A stretch of DNA of 64,000 bases from Laedolimicola ammoniilytica. GTDB lineage: Bacteria; Bacillota; Clostridia; Lachnospirales; Lachnospiraceae. Under the pieces are notes generated by a model that did not search any database, had not been told where the DNA came from, and saw only the letters and a program-made list of their open reading frames with translations. Numbering within the stretch: the first letter of the stretch is position 1; each line of letters begins with the position of its first letter. Position numbers and translations under genes: made by a program. The stretch covers positions 1 to 64,000 of the forward strand of contig NZ_JAOQKC010000011.1 of the NCBI RefSeq assembly GCF_025567165.1, given 5' to 3'. Below are positions 40,917 through 49,471 of this stretch, one piece after another.

Positions 40917-41561
40917 TTACGCTCCTAAAATCTTAACAATGGCGTTGAACACGTCTTCCATACTCTGAGTTCCATCCACCTCTGCAAGCTTGCCCTGCCT
41001 GGTGTAATACTCGATCAGCGGCTGAGTCTGATTGTGATATACATTCAGACGGTTCTTTACGGTCTCCGGCTTATCGTCGTCCCGGAGAACCAGCTTCTCA
41101 CCGCAGCGATCGCAGATGCCCTCGACCCTGGTCGGAGCATATACAATATGATAAGTGGAACCGCATGCCAGGCAGGCTCTCCGGCCGCCCATACGGTTGA
41201 TGATATTCTCATCCGGTACTTCCACGTTGATTGCGTAGTCAATGGTTTCGCCCTTCTTCGCCAGCGCTTCCGTCAGTGCCTCTGCCTGCGGGATGGTACG
41301 GGGGAAACCGTCCAGCACGTAGCCGTTCGCGCAGTCCGGATTCTGGAAGCGATCCATGATCAGCTCCAGCGTCAGCTCGTCCGGTACCAGCTGTCCCTGA
41401 TCCATATAGGACTTTGCTTTCTTACCAAGCTCTGTGCCTTCCTTTATATTTGCTCTGAAAATATCACCCGTGGAAATATGCGGAATCTGATATTTTTCAG
41501 CTATCTTCATCGCCTGTGTGCCCTTTCCGGCACCCGGTGCTCCTAACATGATGATTTTCAT
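40917..41561 (-). CDS. adk: adenylate kinase
   Basis: A 214-residue enzyme with the P-loop GAPGAGKGTQ (7-16), the AMP-binding DGFPRT and a zinc-binding lid (CLAC...CDRC), the form usual in Gram-positive bacteria. It balances AMP, ADP and ATP. The start is ATG at 41561 with GAGGAG upstream; the frame further upstream is noncoding. The 219-base gap to secY is full of hairpins. Confidence 0.97.
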   Translation of the reverse strand: MKIIMLGAPGAGKGTQAMKIAEKYQIPHISTGDIFRANIKEGTELGKKAKSYMDQGQLVPDELTLELIMDRFQNPDCANGYVLDGFPRTIPQAEALTEALAKKGETIDYAINVEVPDENIINRMGGRRACLACGSTYHIVYAPTRVEGICDRCGEKLVLRDDDKPETVKNRLNVYHNQTQPLIEYYTRQGKLAEVDGTQSMEDVFNAIVKILGA

Positions 41562-41580
41562 AATGTTACTCCTCTTCTTA

Positions 41581-41767
41581 AAATGCGCTGTTCGCATTTC
41601 CTCTGCAAATTGCCACAAAACTTCCGAAAGCCTGTACGGAAACGGGTCCCGCACAGGCCGGAAGTTTGTTACTGTTCACTTCGTTCACAGTAACACGCTT
41701 GCATAACTCGGGATTTTGGCATATTCATGCCAAAACACCTCGCGGGATAGCACTTGTGAACAGTAAC
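41581..41767. repeat. hairpin-rich secY-adk gap with a 12-bp long inverted repeat
   Basis: GTTACTGTTCAC (41668-41679) and GTGAACAGTAAC (41756-41767) are perfect inverted copies enclosing 76 bases. Inside and beside them are AAATGCG/CGCATTT (41581-41599), CTTCCG..GCCTGT/ACAGGC.CGGAAG (41621-41664), a short copy ACAGTAAC (41687-41694) that competes with the outer arm, and TTTTGGCAT/ATGCCAAAA (41714-41735). No T-run follows. The array could be a processing or attenuation region. Confidence 0.7.
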
Positions 41768-41780
41768 AAAAGTTTACATA

Positions 41781-43097
41781 TTAATCGTTCAAGAAGCCCT
41801 TGTAGTAGCGTACTGCCATCTGAGATTCGATCTGCTTGATGGTCTCCAGAACAACACCAACGACGATGATGATGGATGTTCCTCCGAAGGATACGCTCGC
41901 TCCGAATACTCCGTTAAAGAGAATCGGTACGACACATACAATAATCAGGCCGATTGCACCGACAAAAATGATGTAATTCAGGATTTTTGCCAGATAGTCT
42001 GACGTAGGCCGGCCCGGACGGATGCCGGGAATGAAGCCGCCCTGCTTCTTCATGTTATCCGCAATCTCCAACGGGTTGAAGGTAATGGATGTATAGAAGT
42101 AAGCAAAGAAGACTACCAATACAATATACAGCAGCAATCCCAGCGAATAAACAGGCTGCTGGGGATTACACCAGCTGCTGGAGCTTAAACCGGTGATAAT
42201 CTTGCCGCCGATTCCGGTTCCTGCACTCTTTCCCATCAGGGCGAGAATGATTCCCGGAAATGACATCAGGGAGGATGCGAAGATGACCGGAATAACTCCT
42301 GCGGTGTTGACCTTCATCGGAATGTTGGTGCTCTGTCCGCCAATCACCTTTCTGCCCTGAAGCTTTTTGCTGTACTGAACGGGTATTCTACGCTCTCCGT
42401 CCTGAAGAATAATAACGAATACAACCGTTACAAGGATGACAGCTGCGATAATCACCGCTGCCAGCACTGCCATAGCCACGCTCTTGCCGCTCATGAACTT
42501 TGTATACAGCGCTACAAAGTCATCCGGCATACGGGAAACGATGTTGATCAGGAGGACGATAGAGATACCGTTTCCTACACCGTTCTGGTTGATACGCTCA
42601 CCGACCCACATCAGGAATGCGGAACCGGCTGTCAGCGCAACCACTACGACCGCCATGTTGTACCAGGTTGCATTTTCCAGAAGACCCTGATTACCAAAAC
42701 CTACGGTCATGGCAATACCCTCGATGAGAGCCAGCGCTACGGTTACGTAACGGGTGATATTCTGGAGTTTTTTCCTTCCATCCTCTCCATCTTTCTGCAT
42801 TTCCTCAAGCTTCGGAATTGCAATCGTCAGGAGCTGGATGATAATGGAAGATGTAATGTACGGGTTGATACCTAACGCAAAAATGGACATGCTGGCCAGG
42901 GAGCCGCCGGTGAATGCATCCAGAAGATTGAATGCATCACCGGTCTGCGCTGCAAGCCAGTTCGCAAAGAATGTGCGATTCACGCCCGGTACCGGCAGCT
43001 GAGATCCCAGTCTGACTACTACAAGCATCAGAAAGGTATAAATCAGCTTCTGCCGGATATCCTTGATCTTAAATGCGTTCTGTAATGTTTTGAACAT
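41781..43097 (-). CDS. secY: preprotein translocase subunit SecY
   Basis: A 438-residue, ten-helix membrane protein with the plug-region sequence VPGVNRTFF near the start, ALGINPYITSSIIIQLLTIA, KVNTAGVIPVIFASSLM and the cytoplasmic loop GGFIPGIRPGRPTSDYL. It forms the protein-conducting channel. Its ATG overlaps the rplO stop by one base (TAATG), so it is coupled to rplO translation. Confidence 0.97.
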   Translation of the reverse strand: MFKTLQNAFKIKDIRQKLIYTFLMLVVVRLGSQLPVPGVNRTFFANWLAAQTGDAFNLLDAFTGGSLASMSIFALGINPYITSSIIIQLLTIAIPKLEEMQKDGEDGRKKLQNITRYVTVALALIEGIAMTVGFGNQGLLENATWYNMAVVVVALTAGSAFLMWVGERINQNGVGNGISIVLLINIVSRMPDDFVALYTKFMSGKSVAMAVLAAVIIAAVILVTVVFVIILQDGERRIPVQYSKKLQGRKVIGGQSTNIPMKVNTAGVIPVIFASSLMSFPGIILALMGKSAGTGIGGKIITGLSSSSWCNPQQPVYSLGLLLYIVLVVFFAYFYTSITFNPLEIADNMKKQGGFIPGIRPGRPTSDYLAKILNYIIFVGAIGLIIVCVVPILFNGVFGASVSFGGTSIIIVVGVVLETIKQIESQMAVRYYKGFLND

Positions 43098-43537
43098 TAG
43101 ATCACCTCTGCTTTTCCACCAAGAGCCTCAATCTTTGCTTTTGCTCCCTCGGAGAAAGCATTTGCCTGTACAGTGAGCTTCTTTGTCAGCTCGCCATTTC
43201 CAAGGATCTTAACGCCATCCTTCGGATTCTTAATGATTCCCTGCTCAAGCAGAGTCTCTACAGATACAACTGCATCGTTCTCGAATACTTCCAGAGCGCT
43301 TACATTGATTCCAACGATAACCTTGGAATTTCTGTTTGTGAAGCCTCTCTTCGGAAGTCTTCTGTATAACGGCATCTGACCGCCCTCAAAGCCCGGTCTC
43401 GGTGCTCCAGAACGAGCCTTCTGACCCTTATGACCCTTACCAGCTGTCTTACCATTTCCTGAACCGTGTCCACGACCTCTACGGAAGTTTCCGCTCTGCT
43501 TGGAACCTTCTGCGTACTGTAAATTAGATAAGTCCAT
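43097..43537 (-). CDS. rplO: 50S ribosomal protein L15
   Basis: A 146-residue L15 with the Gly/Arg-rich N-terminus (RRGRGHGSGNGKTAGKGHKG) and the conserved core GFEGGQMPLYRRLPKRGF. It binds 23S rRNA late in assembly. Its stop overlaps the secY start. Confidence 0.97.
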   Translation of the reverse strand: MDLSNLQYAEGSKQSGNFRRGRGHGSGNGKTAGKGHKGQKARSGAPRPGFEGGQMPLYRRLPKRGFTNRNSKVIVGINVSALEVFENDAVVSVETLLEQGIIKNPKDGVKILGNGELTKKLTVQANAFSEGAKAKIEALGGKAEVI

Positions 43538-43565
43538 TGTGACACCTCCTATTCCGTTATTATAA

Positions 43566-43748
43566 TTAAATCTCTTCTACCTTTACCAGATGTCTTACAT
43601 GCCAGATCATTCCTCTGACTGCCTCGTTATCCGGCATCTCAACTGTCTTGTTTACCTTACGAAGGCCAAGTGCCTCTACAGTTGCACGCTGCTTCGGGAT
43701 GGCTCCGATCGGGGATTTTACCAATGTAATCTTTAACTTATCTGCCAT
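43566..43748 (-). CDS. rpmD: 50S ribosomal protein L30
   Basis: A 60-residue L30 with KITLVKSPIGAIPKQRATVE and ALGLRKVNKTVEMPDNEAVR. The start is ATG at 43748, behind AGGAGG, and the longer frame upstream is not used. It begins 13 bases after the rpsE stop. Confidence 0.96.
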   Translation of the reverse strand: MADKLKITLVKSPIGAIPKQRATVEALGLRKVNKTVEMPDNEAVRGMIWHVRHLVKVEEI

Positions 43749-43761
43749 TGTCCGTATCCTC

Positions 43762-44271
43762 CTAGTTCGTGATCTCTTCCACGGATTTGCCACGGTTCTT
43801 AGCAACTTCTTCCGGAGTCTTCAGTGCCTTCAGACCCTCGATGGTAGCCAGAACTACGTTCTGCTTGTTGTTGGAACCAAGAGACTTGGTACGGATATTC
43901 TTGATACCTGCAAGCTCCAGCACGTTACGAGCCGGGCCTCCAGCGATAACACCAGTACCTTCCGGTGCTCTCTTCAGCAGTACGGATGCGCTGCCGAACT
44001 TTCCGATATAATCATGTGTAATACTGTTGTTCTCGTCAATTGCAACGGTTACCAGCTTCTTCATGGCATCCTCTTTGCCCTTGCGGATTGCTTCCGGAAT
44101 CTCAGTAGCTTTTCCAAGACCGGCGCCAACATGTCCGTTGCCGTCGCCGACAACTACCAGAGCGGTGAAACGCATGGTACGACCACCCTTGACAGTTTTG
44201 CTTACACGCTTAATTGACACTACCTTGTCAGTTAACTCAAGCTGACTCGGGTCGATAATCTCATGTCTCAT
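43762..44271 (-). CDS. rpsE: 30S ribosomal protein S5
   Basis: A 169-residue S5 with the double-stranded-RNA-binding-like N-terminal domain (VVSIKRVSKTVKGGRTMRFT, ALVVVGDGNGHVGAGLGKA) and the C-terminal GVIAGGPARNVLELAGI. It supports translational accuracy. The gene is placed between rplR and rpmD as expected. Confidence 0.97.
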   Translation of the reverse strand: MRHEIIDPSQLELTDKVVSIKRVSKTVKGGRTMRFTALVVVGDGNGHVGAGLGKATEIPEAIRKGKEDAMKKLVTVAIDENNSITHDYIGKFGSASVLLKRAPEGTGVIAGGPARNVLELAGIKNIRTKSLGSNNKQNVVLATIEGLKALKTPEEVAKNRGKSVEEITN

Positions 44272-44291
44272 CTGTCTTTTTCCTTCCTTTC

Positions 44292-44660
44292 CTAGAATTC
44301 CAATCCAGCCTCACGGGCTGCGTCTGCCAGTGCCTGAATCTTGCCCTGATAGATAAAGCCGCCTCTGTCAAAGACAACGGTCTTAATACCCTTTTCCAGA
44401 GCCTTCTCTGCGATTACTTTTCCAAGGTATGCTGCTGCATCAACGTTGTTGGTTTTCTCAAGCTCAGCCTTTACACTCTTTTCCATAGTGGATGCTGCTA
44501 CCAGAGTATTTCCGACTGTATCGTCAATAATTTGAGCATACATATGATTATTGCTTCTAAACACAGCCAAACGCGGTCTCTCAGCAGTTCCGCTGATATG
44601 ATTACGTAATTTTCTATGCTTATTTACGCGAACTTCGCTTCTTGACTTCTTACTAACCAT
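44292..44660 (-). CDS. rplR: 50S ribosomal protein L18
   Basis: A 122-residue L18 with RHRKLRNHISGTAERPRLAV-type N-terminus (VNKHRKLRNHISGTAERPRL), FRSNNHMYAQIIDD and the end YQGKIQALADAAREAGLEF. It binds 5S rRNA. Confidence 0.97.
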   Translation of the reverse strand: MVSKKSRSEVRVNKHRKLRNHISGTAERPRLAVFRSNNHMYAQIIDDTVGNTLVAASTMEKSVKAELEKTNNVDAAAYLGKVIAEKALEKGIKTVVFDRGGFIYQGKIQALADAAREAGLEF

Positions 44661-44677
44661 TTTTATACTCTCCTTAC

Positions 44678-45217
44678 TTATTTTTTACCAGTCTTACCGA
44701 CTTTACGTCTGATAACTTCATCAGCATACTTGATTCCCTTGCCCTTATACGGCTCAGGTCTTCTCTTGTCGCGGATTTCTGCTGCGTACTGGCCAACCTT
44801 TTCCTTATCGATACCCTTAACGATAATCTTGTTACCATCTACTACAGCCTCGAGGCCTTCCGGATCGATCATCTCTACCGGATGAGAATATCCAAGAGAC
44901 AGAGTCAGTTTATTGCCGGACTTCTGTGCCTTGTAACCTACACCGTTTACCTCAAGAGTCTTCTCATATCCCTCGCTTACGCCAACTACCATGTTGTGAA
45001 TCAGAGTTCTTGTCAGACCATGTAAGGATTTCATCTTCTTCAGGTCATTCGGTCTTGCAACGACTACCTGACCATCTTCAAGCTTAATTTCCATCTCTGC
45101 GGGCAGTACTCTTACCAGTTCGCCCTTCGGACCTTTAACGGTCACCTTGTTGCCTTCCTCGATGGTTACTGTTACGCCAGCGGGAACGGCTACCGGATGT
45201 CTACCAATTCGTGACAT
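44678..45217 (-). CDS. rplF: 50S ribosomal protein L6
   Basis: A 179-residue L6 made of two similar domains: MSRIGRHPVAVPAGVTV and VKGPKGEL in the first, and YAAEIRDKRRPEPYKGKGIK in the second. It binds near the sarcin-ricin loop. The 205-base gap upstream, to rpsH, carries a repeat. Confidence 0.97.
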   Translation of the reverse strand: MSRIGRHPVAVPAGVTVTIEEGNKVTVKGPKGELVRVLPAEMEIKLEDGQVVVARPNDLKKMKSLHGLTRTLIHNMVVGVSEGYEKTLEVNGVGYKAQKSGNKLTLSLGYSHPVEMIDPEGLEAVVDGNKIIVKGIDKEKVGQYAAEIRDKRRPEPYKGKGIKYADEVIRRKVGKTGKK

Positions 45218-45287
45218 GCCATTTACCTCCTAAAACTTAGATTTTCGGAGAAGCTGCTTTGGCTTCTCTGTTTTCAGTTGCATTGAG

Positions 45288-45330
45288 CACTTAGTGAGAG
45301 CGAGCCTTACGGCGACGCTCGAACTTAGTG
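45288..45330 (+). repeat. intergenic repeat, copy B (rplF-rpsH gap)
   Basis: A 43-base element: CACTTAGTG, then AGCGAGCC, TTAC, GGCGACGCT, then GAACTTAGTG. Direct copies of ACTTAGTG flank a GC-rich hairpin. The minus strand of 45890-45931 carries the same element, so the two are inverted relative to each other. Confidence 0.75.
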
Positions 45331-45422
45331 CGAAAGTACACCCGGACACTTGGCGAGGTATTTTCGAGCCTAGTGACCGTGGTGTTTCCTATTGAAAGGT
45401 TCTCAGCCAACTACAGTACTGA

Positions 45423-45830
45423 TTACCAAACAAATGCAAGTACTTCTCCGCCTACGCCCTGCGCGCGAGCTTCCTTGTCTGTGATTACGCCCTTGTTTGT
45501 GGAGATGATAGCAACTCCCAGGCCGCCCAGTACCTTCGGCAGCTCCTCTTTGTTAGCGTATACACGCAGACCCGGCTTGGAGATTCTCTTCAGACCGGAG
45601 ATGATCTTCTCGTTCTTATCCTTACCATACTTCAGGGTAATGCGGATAGTCTTGAAGTTTCCATCTTCTACGAGATCGTATTTTGCAATGTATCCCTCGT
45701 CTACCAGAATGTTCGCAATTGCGATCTTCATCTTGGAAGCGGGTACATCAACAGTATCATGTTTAGCGGTGTTTGCATTACGGATTCTTGTAAGCATATC
45801 CGCGATGGGATCATTCGTTGTTAATGCCAT
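45423..45830 (-). CDS. rpsH: 30S ribosomal protein S8
   Basis: A 135-residue S8 with NDPIADMLTRIRNANTAKHD at the start and the conserved KVLGGLGVAIISTNKGVITD with the AQGVGGEVLAFVW end. It is an early assembly protein binding 16S rRNA. Flanked on both sides by long, repeat-bearing gaps (205 and 173 bases). Confidence 0.97.
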   Translation of the reverse strand: MALTTNDPIADMLTRIRNANTAKHDTVDVPASKMKIAIANILVDEGYIAKYDLVEDGNFKTIRITLKYGKDKNEKIISGLKRISKPGLRVYANKEELPKVLGGLGVAIISTNKGVITDKEARAQGVGGEVLAFVW

Positions 45831-45889
45831 GACTTGTTCTATACCTCCTATTCTTGTTCACACAAACGGTAACATGGTAACACCATGTT

Positions 45890-45931
45890 CACTAAGTTCA
45901 AGCTTCGCCTACGGCTCGCTTTCACTAAGTG
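45890..45931 (-). repeat. intergenic repeat, copy A (rpsH-rpsN gap)
   Basis: On the minus strand: ACTTAGTGA, AGCGAGCC, GTA, GGCGAAGCT, then GAACTTAGTG. It matches copy B base for base at most positions but lies in the opposite orientation. The inner part forms a hairpin. Confidence 0.75.
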
Positions 45932-45948
45932 TCCAGGTGGGCTTTCAC

Positions 45949-45991
45949 ACTAAACTCAGGCTGCGCGCTATGCGCTTGCCTTCGTCAAGTG
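45949..45991 (-). repeat. intergenic repeat, diverged copy D (rpsH-rpsN gap)
   Basis: On the minus strand: ACTTGACGAA, then an AAGCGC/GCGC hairpin, then GCCTGAGTTTAGTG. It has the same plan as copies A and B (direct ends around a hairpin), with a changed centre. It directly adjoins copy A. Confidence 0.55.
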
Positions 45992-46003
45992 TTCAATGCC
46001 TGC

Positions 46004-46189
46004 CTACCAGCTTGCTTTCTTAACGCCAGGGATCTGGCCCTTGTATGCTAACTCACGGAAGCAGATTCTGCAGATTCCGTATTTTCTCAGATATGCATGC
46101 GGACGGCCGCAGATTCTGCAGCGATTGTACTCTCTAACTGCGAATTTCTGTTTCCGCTGCTGCTTAACCTTCATTGCTGTCTTAGCCAT
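46004..46189 (-). CDS. rpsN: 30S ribosomal protein S14 type Z
   Basis: A 61-residue S14 of the zinc-binding type, with CRICGRPH and CRICFREL giving the four cysteines. It lies in the head of the small subunit. The short, cysteine-containing form is usual in Firmicutes. Confidence 0.97.
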   Translation of the reverse strand: MAKTAMKVKQQRKQKFAVREYNRCRICGRPHAYLRKYGICRICFRELAYKGQIPGVKKASW

Positions 46190-46206
46190 GAAATTTTCCT
46201 CCTATC

Positions 46207-46746
46207 CTATTTTGTGAACGGCATATTGAATAATGTCAGTAACTCGCGGGCTTCTTCGTCAGTCTTTGCAGTTGTAACGAAGATAACGTCCATACCTCTT
46301 ACCTTGTCTACCTTATCGTATTCAATTTCGGGGAAAATTAACTGCTCTTTGATACCCAGCGCATAGTTTCCGCGTCCGTCAAATGCGTTCGGGTTTACAC
46401 CACGGAAGTCACGCACACGGGGAAGTGCCAGGTTGATCAGACGGTCAGCAAACTCGTACATTTTCTCGCCACGAAGTGTAACCTTGCAGCCGATTGCCAT
46501 ACCCTCTCTGATCTTGAAGTTCGCAACAGAGTTCTTTGCTCTGGTCAGAACTGCTTTCTGTCCGGTAATGGTCTCCATATCCTTTACAGCAGATTCCAGA
46601 ACCTTCGCATTGTCCTTTGCCTCGCCTACGCCCATGTTGATGACGATCTTGTCGAGCTTCGGAACTTCCATAATGTTCTTGTATCCAAATTTCTTTGTCA
46701 TTGCGTCTACGATTTCATTCGTATACTTTTCTTTCAGTCTACTCAA
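46207..46746 (-). CDS. rplE: 50S ribosomal protein L5
   Basis: A 179-residue L5 with KIVINMGVGEAKDNAKVLES near the start, LITGQKA-type segment (ETITGQKAVLTRAKNSVANF) and FRGVNPNAFDGRGNYALGIK. It binds 5S rRNA and contacts the small-subunit head. Confidence 0.97.
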   Translation of the reverse strand: MSRLKEKYTNEIVDAMTKKFGYKNIMEVPKLDKIVINMGVGEAKDNAKVLESAVKDMETITGQKAVLTRAKNSVANFKIREGMAIGCKVTLRGEKMYEFADRLINLALPRVRDFRGVNPNAFDGRGNYALGIKEQLIFPEIEYDKVDKVRGMDVIFVTTAKTDEEARELLTLFNMPFTK

Positions 46747-46769
46747 CTTTCTGCGACCTCCTTCCTTGA

Positions 46770-47081
46770 TTAATCAATTACTTCGCCAGTTGCTTTCGCA
46801 TAGCGGACTTTCTTGTCTCCATCCATCTTGAAGCCAACTCTTGTAGCTTTGCCCTTCAGGCTGTACATTACGTTAGACAGATCGATAGGAGCCTCCTGGT
46901 GAATAATTCCGCCATTCTGGTTTGCCATGGAAGGCTTGGTGTGCTTTGTAATCATATTAACGCCTTCTACGATTACAGTGTTGTTTTTATGATTGACGGC
47001 AATAACTTTGCCCTCTTTATCCTTGTCTGCGCCGGCGATAACCTTAACGGTATCACCTTTTTTAATCTTAACTGTAGACAT
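46770..47081 (-). CDS. rplX: 50S ribosomal protein L24
   Basis: A 103-residue L24 with the KOW motif (KIKKGDTVKVIAGADKDKEG) and the conserved VEGVNMITKHTKPS. It initiates assembly of the large subunit. Confidence 0.97.
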   Translation of the reverse strand: MSTVKIKKGDTVKVIAGADKDKEGKVIAVNHKNNTVIVEGVNMITKHTKPSMANQNGGIIHQEAPIDLSNVMYSLKGKATRVGFKMDGDKKVRYAKATGEVID

Positions 47082-47092
47082 TTGGCACCCTC

Positions 47093-47461
47093 CTATAATA
47101 CTTCCGGAGCAAGTGAAACAATTTTCATAAACTGCTTTTCACGAAGCTCTCTTGCTACTGGTCCAAAAATACGGGTTCCTCTCGGGTTCTTGTCATCCTT
47201 GATGATAACTGCCGCATTCTCGTCAAACTTGATGTAAGATCCGTCTTTACGACGAGCGCCCTTTACTGTACGAACGACTACGGCTTTCACTACGTCGCCC
47301 TTCTTAACAACTCCGCCGGGTGTTGCATCTTTGACGCTGGCAACGATGATGTCACCGATGTTTGCATATCTTCTAGTGGAACCGCCCATTACGCGGATGC
47401 AAAGAAGCTCTTTTGCACCGGTATTGTCTGCCACCTTGAGTCTGGTTTCCTGCTGTACCAT
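47093..47461 (-). CDS. rplN: 50S ribosomal protein L14
   Basis: A 122-residue L14 with MVQQETRLKVADNTGAKELL and the loop DENAAVIIKDDKNPRGTRIF. It lies at the subunit interface near L19. Confidence 0.97.
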   Translation of the reverse strand: MVQQETRLKVADNTGAKELLCIRVMGGSTRRYANIGDIIVASVKDATPGGVVKKGDVVKAVVVRTVKGARRKDGSYIKFDENAAVIIKDDKNPRGTRIFGPVARELREKQFMKIVSLAPEVL

Positions 47462-47479
47462 TCCGGTAACCTCCTTACC

Positions 47480-47734
47480 TTATTTCGCTTTCTCCATGAT
47501 TTCAACGAGTCTCCATCTCTTGTCCTTGGACAGCGGTCTCGTCTCCATAACCTTTACGGTATCACCTACGTGGCACTCATTGTTCTCGTCGTGAGCCTTC
47601 AGCTTGTAAGTATCCTTTACAATCTTCTTGTACAGCGGATGCTTAACGTGCTCCTCAACAGCAACAACGATGGTCTTGTCCATTTTATCGCTTACGACCT
47701 TGCCGACACGTGTTTTTCTCAGATTTCTTTCCAC
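47480..47734 (-). CDS. rpsQ: 30S ribosomal protein S17
   Basis: An 84-residue OB-fold protein with RKTRVGKVVSDKMDKTIVVA and the end ETRPLSKDKRWRLVEI. It binds 16S rRNA early. Confidence 0.97.
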   Translation of the reverse strand: MERNLRKTRVGKVVSDKMDKTIVVAVEEHVKHPLYKKIVKDTYKLKAHDENNECHVGDTVKVMETRPLSKDKRWRLVEIMEKAK

Positions 47735-47755
47735 GATAATTCTCCTTCCGCCTTA

Positions 47756-47959
47756 TTACGCATTCGCCTTCTGCGCGATAACAGTCTGAATTCTGGCGAT
47801 GTTCTTGCGAACTTCCTTAATTCTGCTAGTGTTATCAAGCTGATTGGTTGCGTTCTGGAATCTTAAGTTGAACAGTTCCTTTTTCGCAGCTACTAATTCC
47901 TCATTTAATTCCGCAGCAGATTTTGCCTTTAATTCTTCAACATACTTATTACTCTTCAC
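47756..47959 (-). CDS. rpmC: 50S ribosomal protein L29
   Basis: A 67-residue helical protein with SAAELNEELVAAKKELFNLR and RIKEVRKNIARIQTV. The start is taken as GTG at 47959, giving the usual N-terminus KSNKYVEELK; another GTG three codons upstream lies too close to the AAGG. The gene overlaps the end of rplP by 11 bases. L29 sits at the tunnel exit. Confidence 0.93.
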   Translation of the reverse strand: MKSNKYVEELKAKSAAELNEELVAAKKELFNLRFQNATNQLDNTSRIKEVRKNIARIQTVIAQKANA

Positions 47960-48386
47960 TGTTATCACCGCCTTCTAAGTCTGCTTTAGAAACGATCTTA
48001 CACTTGCAGGGCAGCTTGTGCATTGCAAGACGAAGTGCTTCTCTAGCTGTTTCCTCCGGTACGCCTGCAACTTCGAACATTACACGGCCCGGCTTAACGA
48101 CTGCTACCCAGTACTCCAGTGTACCCTTTCCGGAACCCATACGAGTCTCGGCAGGCTTTGCTGTAACCGGCTTATCCGGGAAAATTTTGATCCAGACTTT
48201 ACCACCACGCTTCATGTAACGGGTCATGGCAATACGGGCTGCCTCAATCTGGTTTGATTTAATCCAACACGGCTCTGTAGCGACGATACCGAACTCGCCC
48301 ATGGTGATCTTGTTGCCTCTCAGGGCCTTACCAGCCATGGAACCGCGGAACTGTTTACGACGCTTTACTCTCTTCGGCATTAACAT
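47949..48386 (-). CDS. rplP: 50S ribosomal protein L16
   Basis: A 145-residue L16 with the canonical MLMPKRVKRRKQFRG start, GNKITMGEFGIVATEPCWI and the loop ETRMGSGKGTLEYWVAVVKP. It helps position A-site tRNA. It overlaps rpsC by one base (TAATG) and rpmC by 11, so three genes are coupled. Confidence 0.97.
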   Translation of the reverse strand: MLMPKRVKRRKQFRGSMAGKALRGNKITMGEFGIVATEPCWIKSNQIEAARIAMTRYMKRGGKVWIKIFPDKPVTAKPAETRMGSGKGTLEYWVAVVKPGRVMFEVAGVPEETAREALRLAMHKLPCKCKIVSKADLEGGDNSEE

Positions 48387-49042
48387 TATTTATCGCTCCC
48401 TTCCTTGTTTCCTTTCGTCGGAAGTACCTCGCCTTTGTAGATCCATACCTTTACGCCAATCTTGCCGTAGGTGGTATCTGCCTCAGCGAATCCGTAGTCA
48501 ATATCTGCTCTCAGTGTCTGCAGCGGGATAGTTCCCTCGCTGTAAAACTCGGTACGAGCCATATCGGCTCCGCCAACACGGCCTGCAACAGCCGTCTTGA
48601 TTCCCTTAGCGCCTGCCTTCATGGTTCTGCCCATGGTGGACTTCATAGCGCGGCGGAAGGACACACGGTTCTCCAGCTGAAGTGCGATGTTCTCAGCAAC
48701 CAGCTGTGCGTCGCGGTCCGGTCTCTTAATCTCTTTGATGTCTACGATAAGCTTCTTATCGGTATACTGAGCAAGCTCAGCCTTTACCTTCTCAATCTCA
48801 GAACCGCCCTTACCGATAACAACGCCCGGCTTTGCGGTGTAGATGATGATCTTTACTCTGTCAGAAGCACGCTCGATTTCAATCTTTGCAACTCCTGCGC
48901 TGTAGAGCTTCTTCTTCAGGAATTTACGGATGTTGTAGTCCTCTACAAGATAATCAGCGAAGGAATCTTCTGCATACCATCTGGAATCCCAATCTTTAAT
49001 AACGCCGACTCTGAGGCCGTGCGGATTAACTTTCTGTCCCAT
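48386..49042 (-). CDS. rpsC: 30S ribosomal protein S3
   Basis: A 218-residue S3. The N-terminal part has GQKVNPHGLRVGVIKDWDSR, the KH domain has PGVVIGKGGSEIEKVKAEL, and the C-terminal part has TEFYSEGTIPLQTLRADIDY. It lines the mRNA entry channel. Confidence 0.97.
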   Translation of the reverse strand: MGQKVNPHGLRVGVIKDWDSRWYAEDSFADYLVEDYNIRKFLKKKLYSAGVAKIEIERASDRVKIIIYTAKPGVVIGKGGSEIEKVKAELAQYTDKKLIVDIKEIKRPDRDAQLVAENIALQLENRVSFRRAMKSTMGRTMKAGAKGIKTAVAGRVGGADMARTEFYSEGTIPLQTLRADIDYGFAEADTTYGKIGVKVWIYKGEVLPTKGNKEGSDK

Positions 49043-49052
49043 GCTTTACCTC

Positions 49053-49439
49053 CTATTTCTCATCAAGCACGATTGTGATGTGGCTCATTCTCTTCTCGAT
49101 TCTGTAAGCCCGGCCCTGTGCTCTCGGTCTGATTCTCTTCATTGTCGGTCCCTTATTTGCGTAGCACTCTGCTACATAAAGGTTACTACGGTTCATTCCG
49201 TTGTTGTTCTCAGCATTTGCGATTGCTGACTTTAATAATTTTTCTACCAGAGTGGAAGCGTAACGCGGATTGTACATTACAATACCAAGTGCTGTCTCCA
49301 CATCTTTGCCACGAATAGCATCTAATACGAAACATGCCTTCTGAACAGATACGCGAGCGTAGGAAAGCTTTGCTGACGGTCTTGTATCCTTCTGGGCATT
49401 TCTCTCTCTCTTAATCTGACTTCTATGTCCCTTAGCCAT
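49053..49439 (-). CDS. rplV: 50S ribosomal protein L22
   Basis: A 128-residue L22 with SYARVSVQKACFVLDAIRGK and the tunnel-lining loop GPTMKRIRPRAQGRAYRIEK. Changes in that loop give macrolide resistance in other bacteria; none can be judged here. Confidence 0.97.
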   Translation of the reverse strand: MAKGHRSQIKRERNAQKDTRPSAKLSYARVSVQKACFVLDAIRGKDVETALGIVMYNPRYASTLVEKLLKSAIANAENNNGMNRSNLYVAECYANKGPTMKRIRPRAQGRAYRIEKRMSHITIVLDEK

Positions 49440-49471
49440 TGGATGAGTCTCCTTTCTTTCCTGATAAACGA

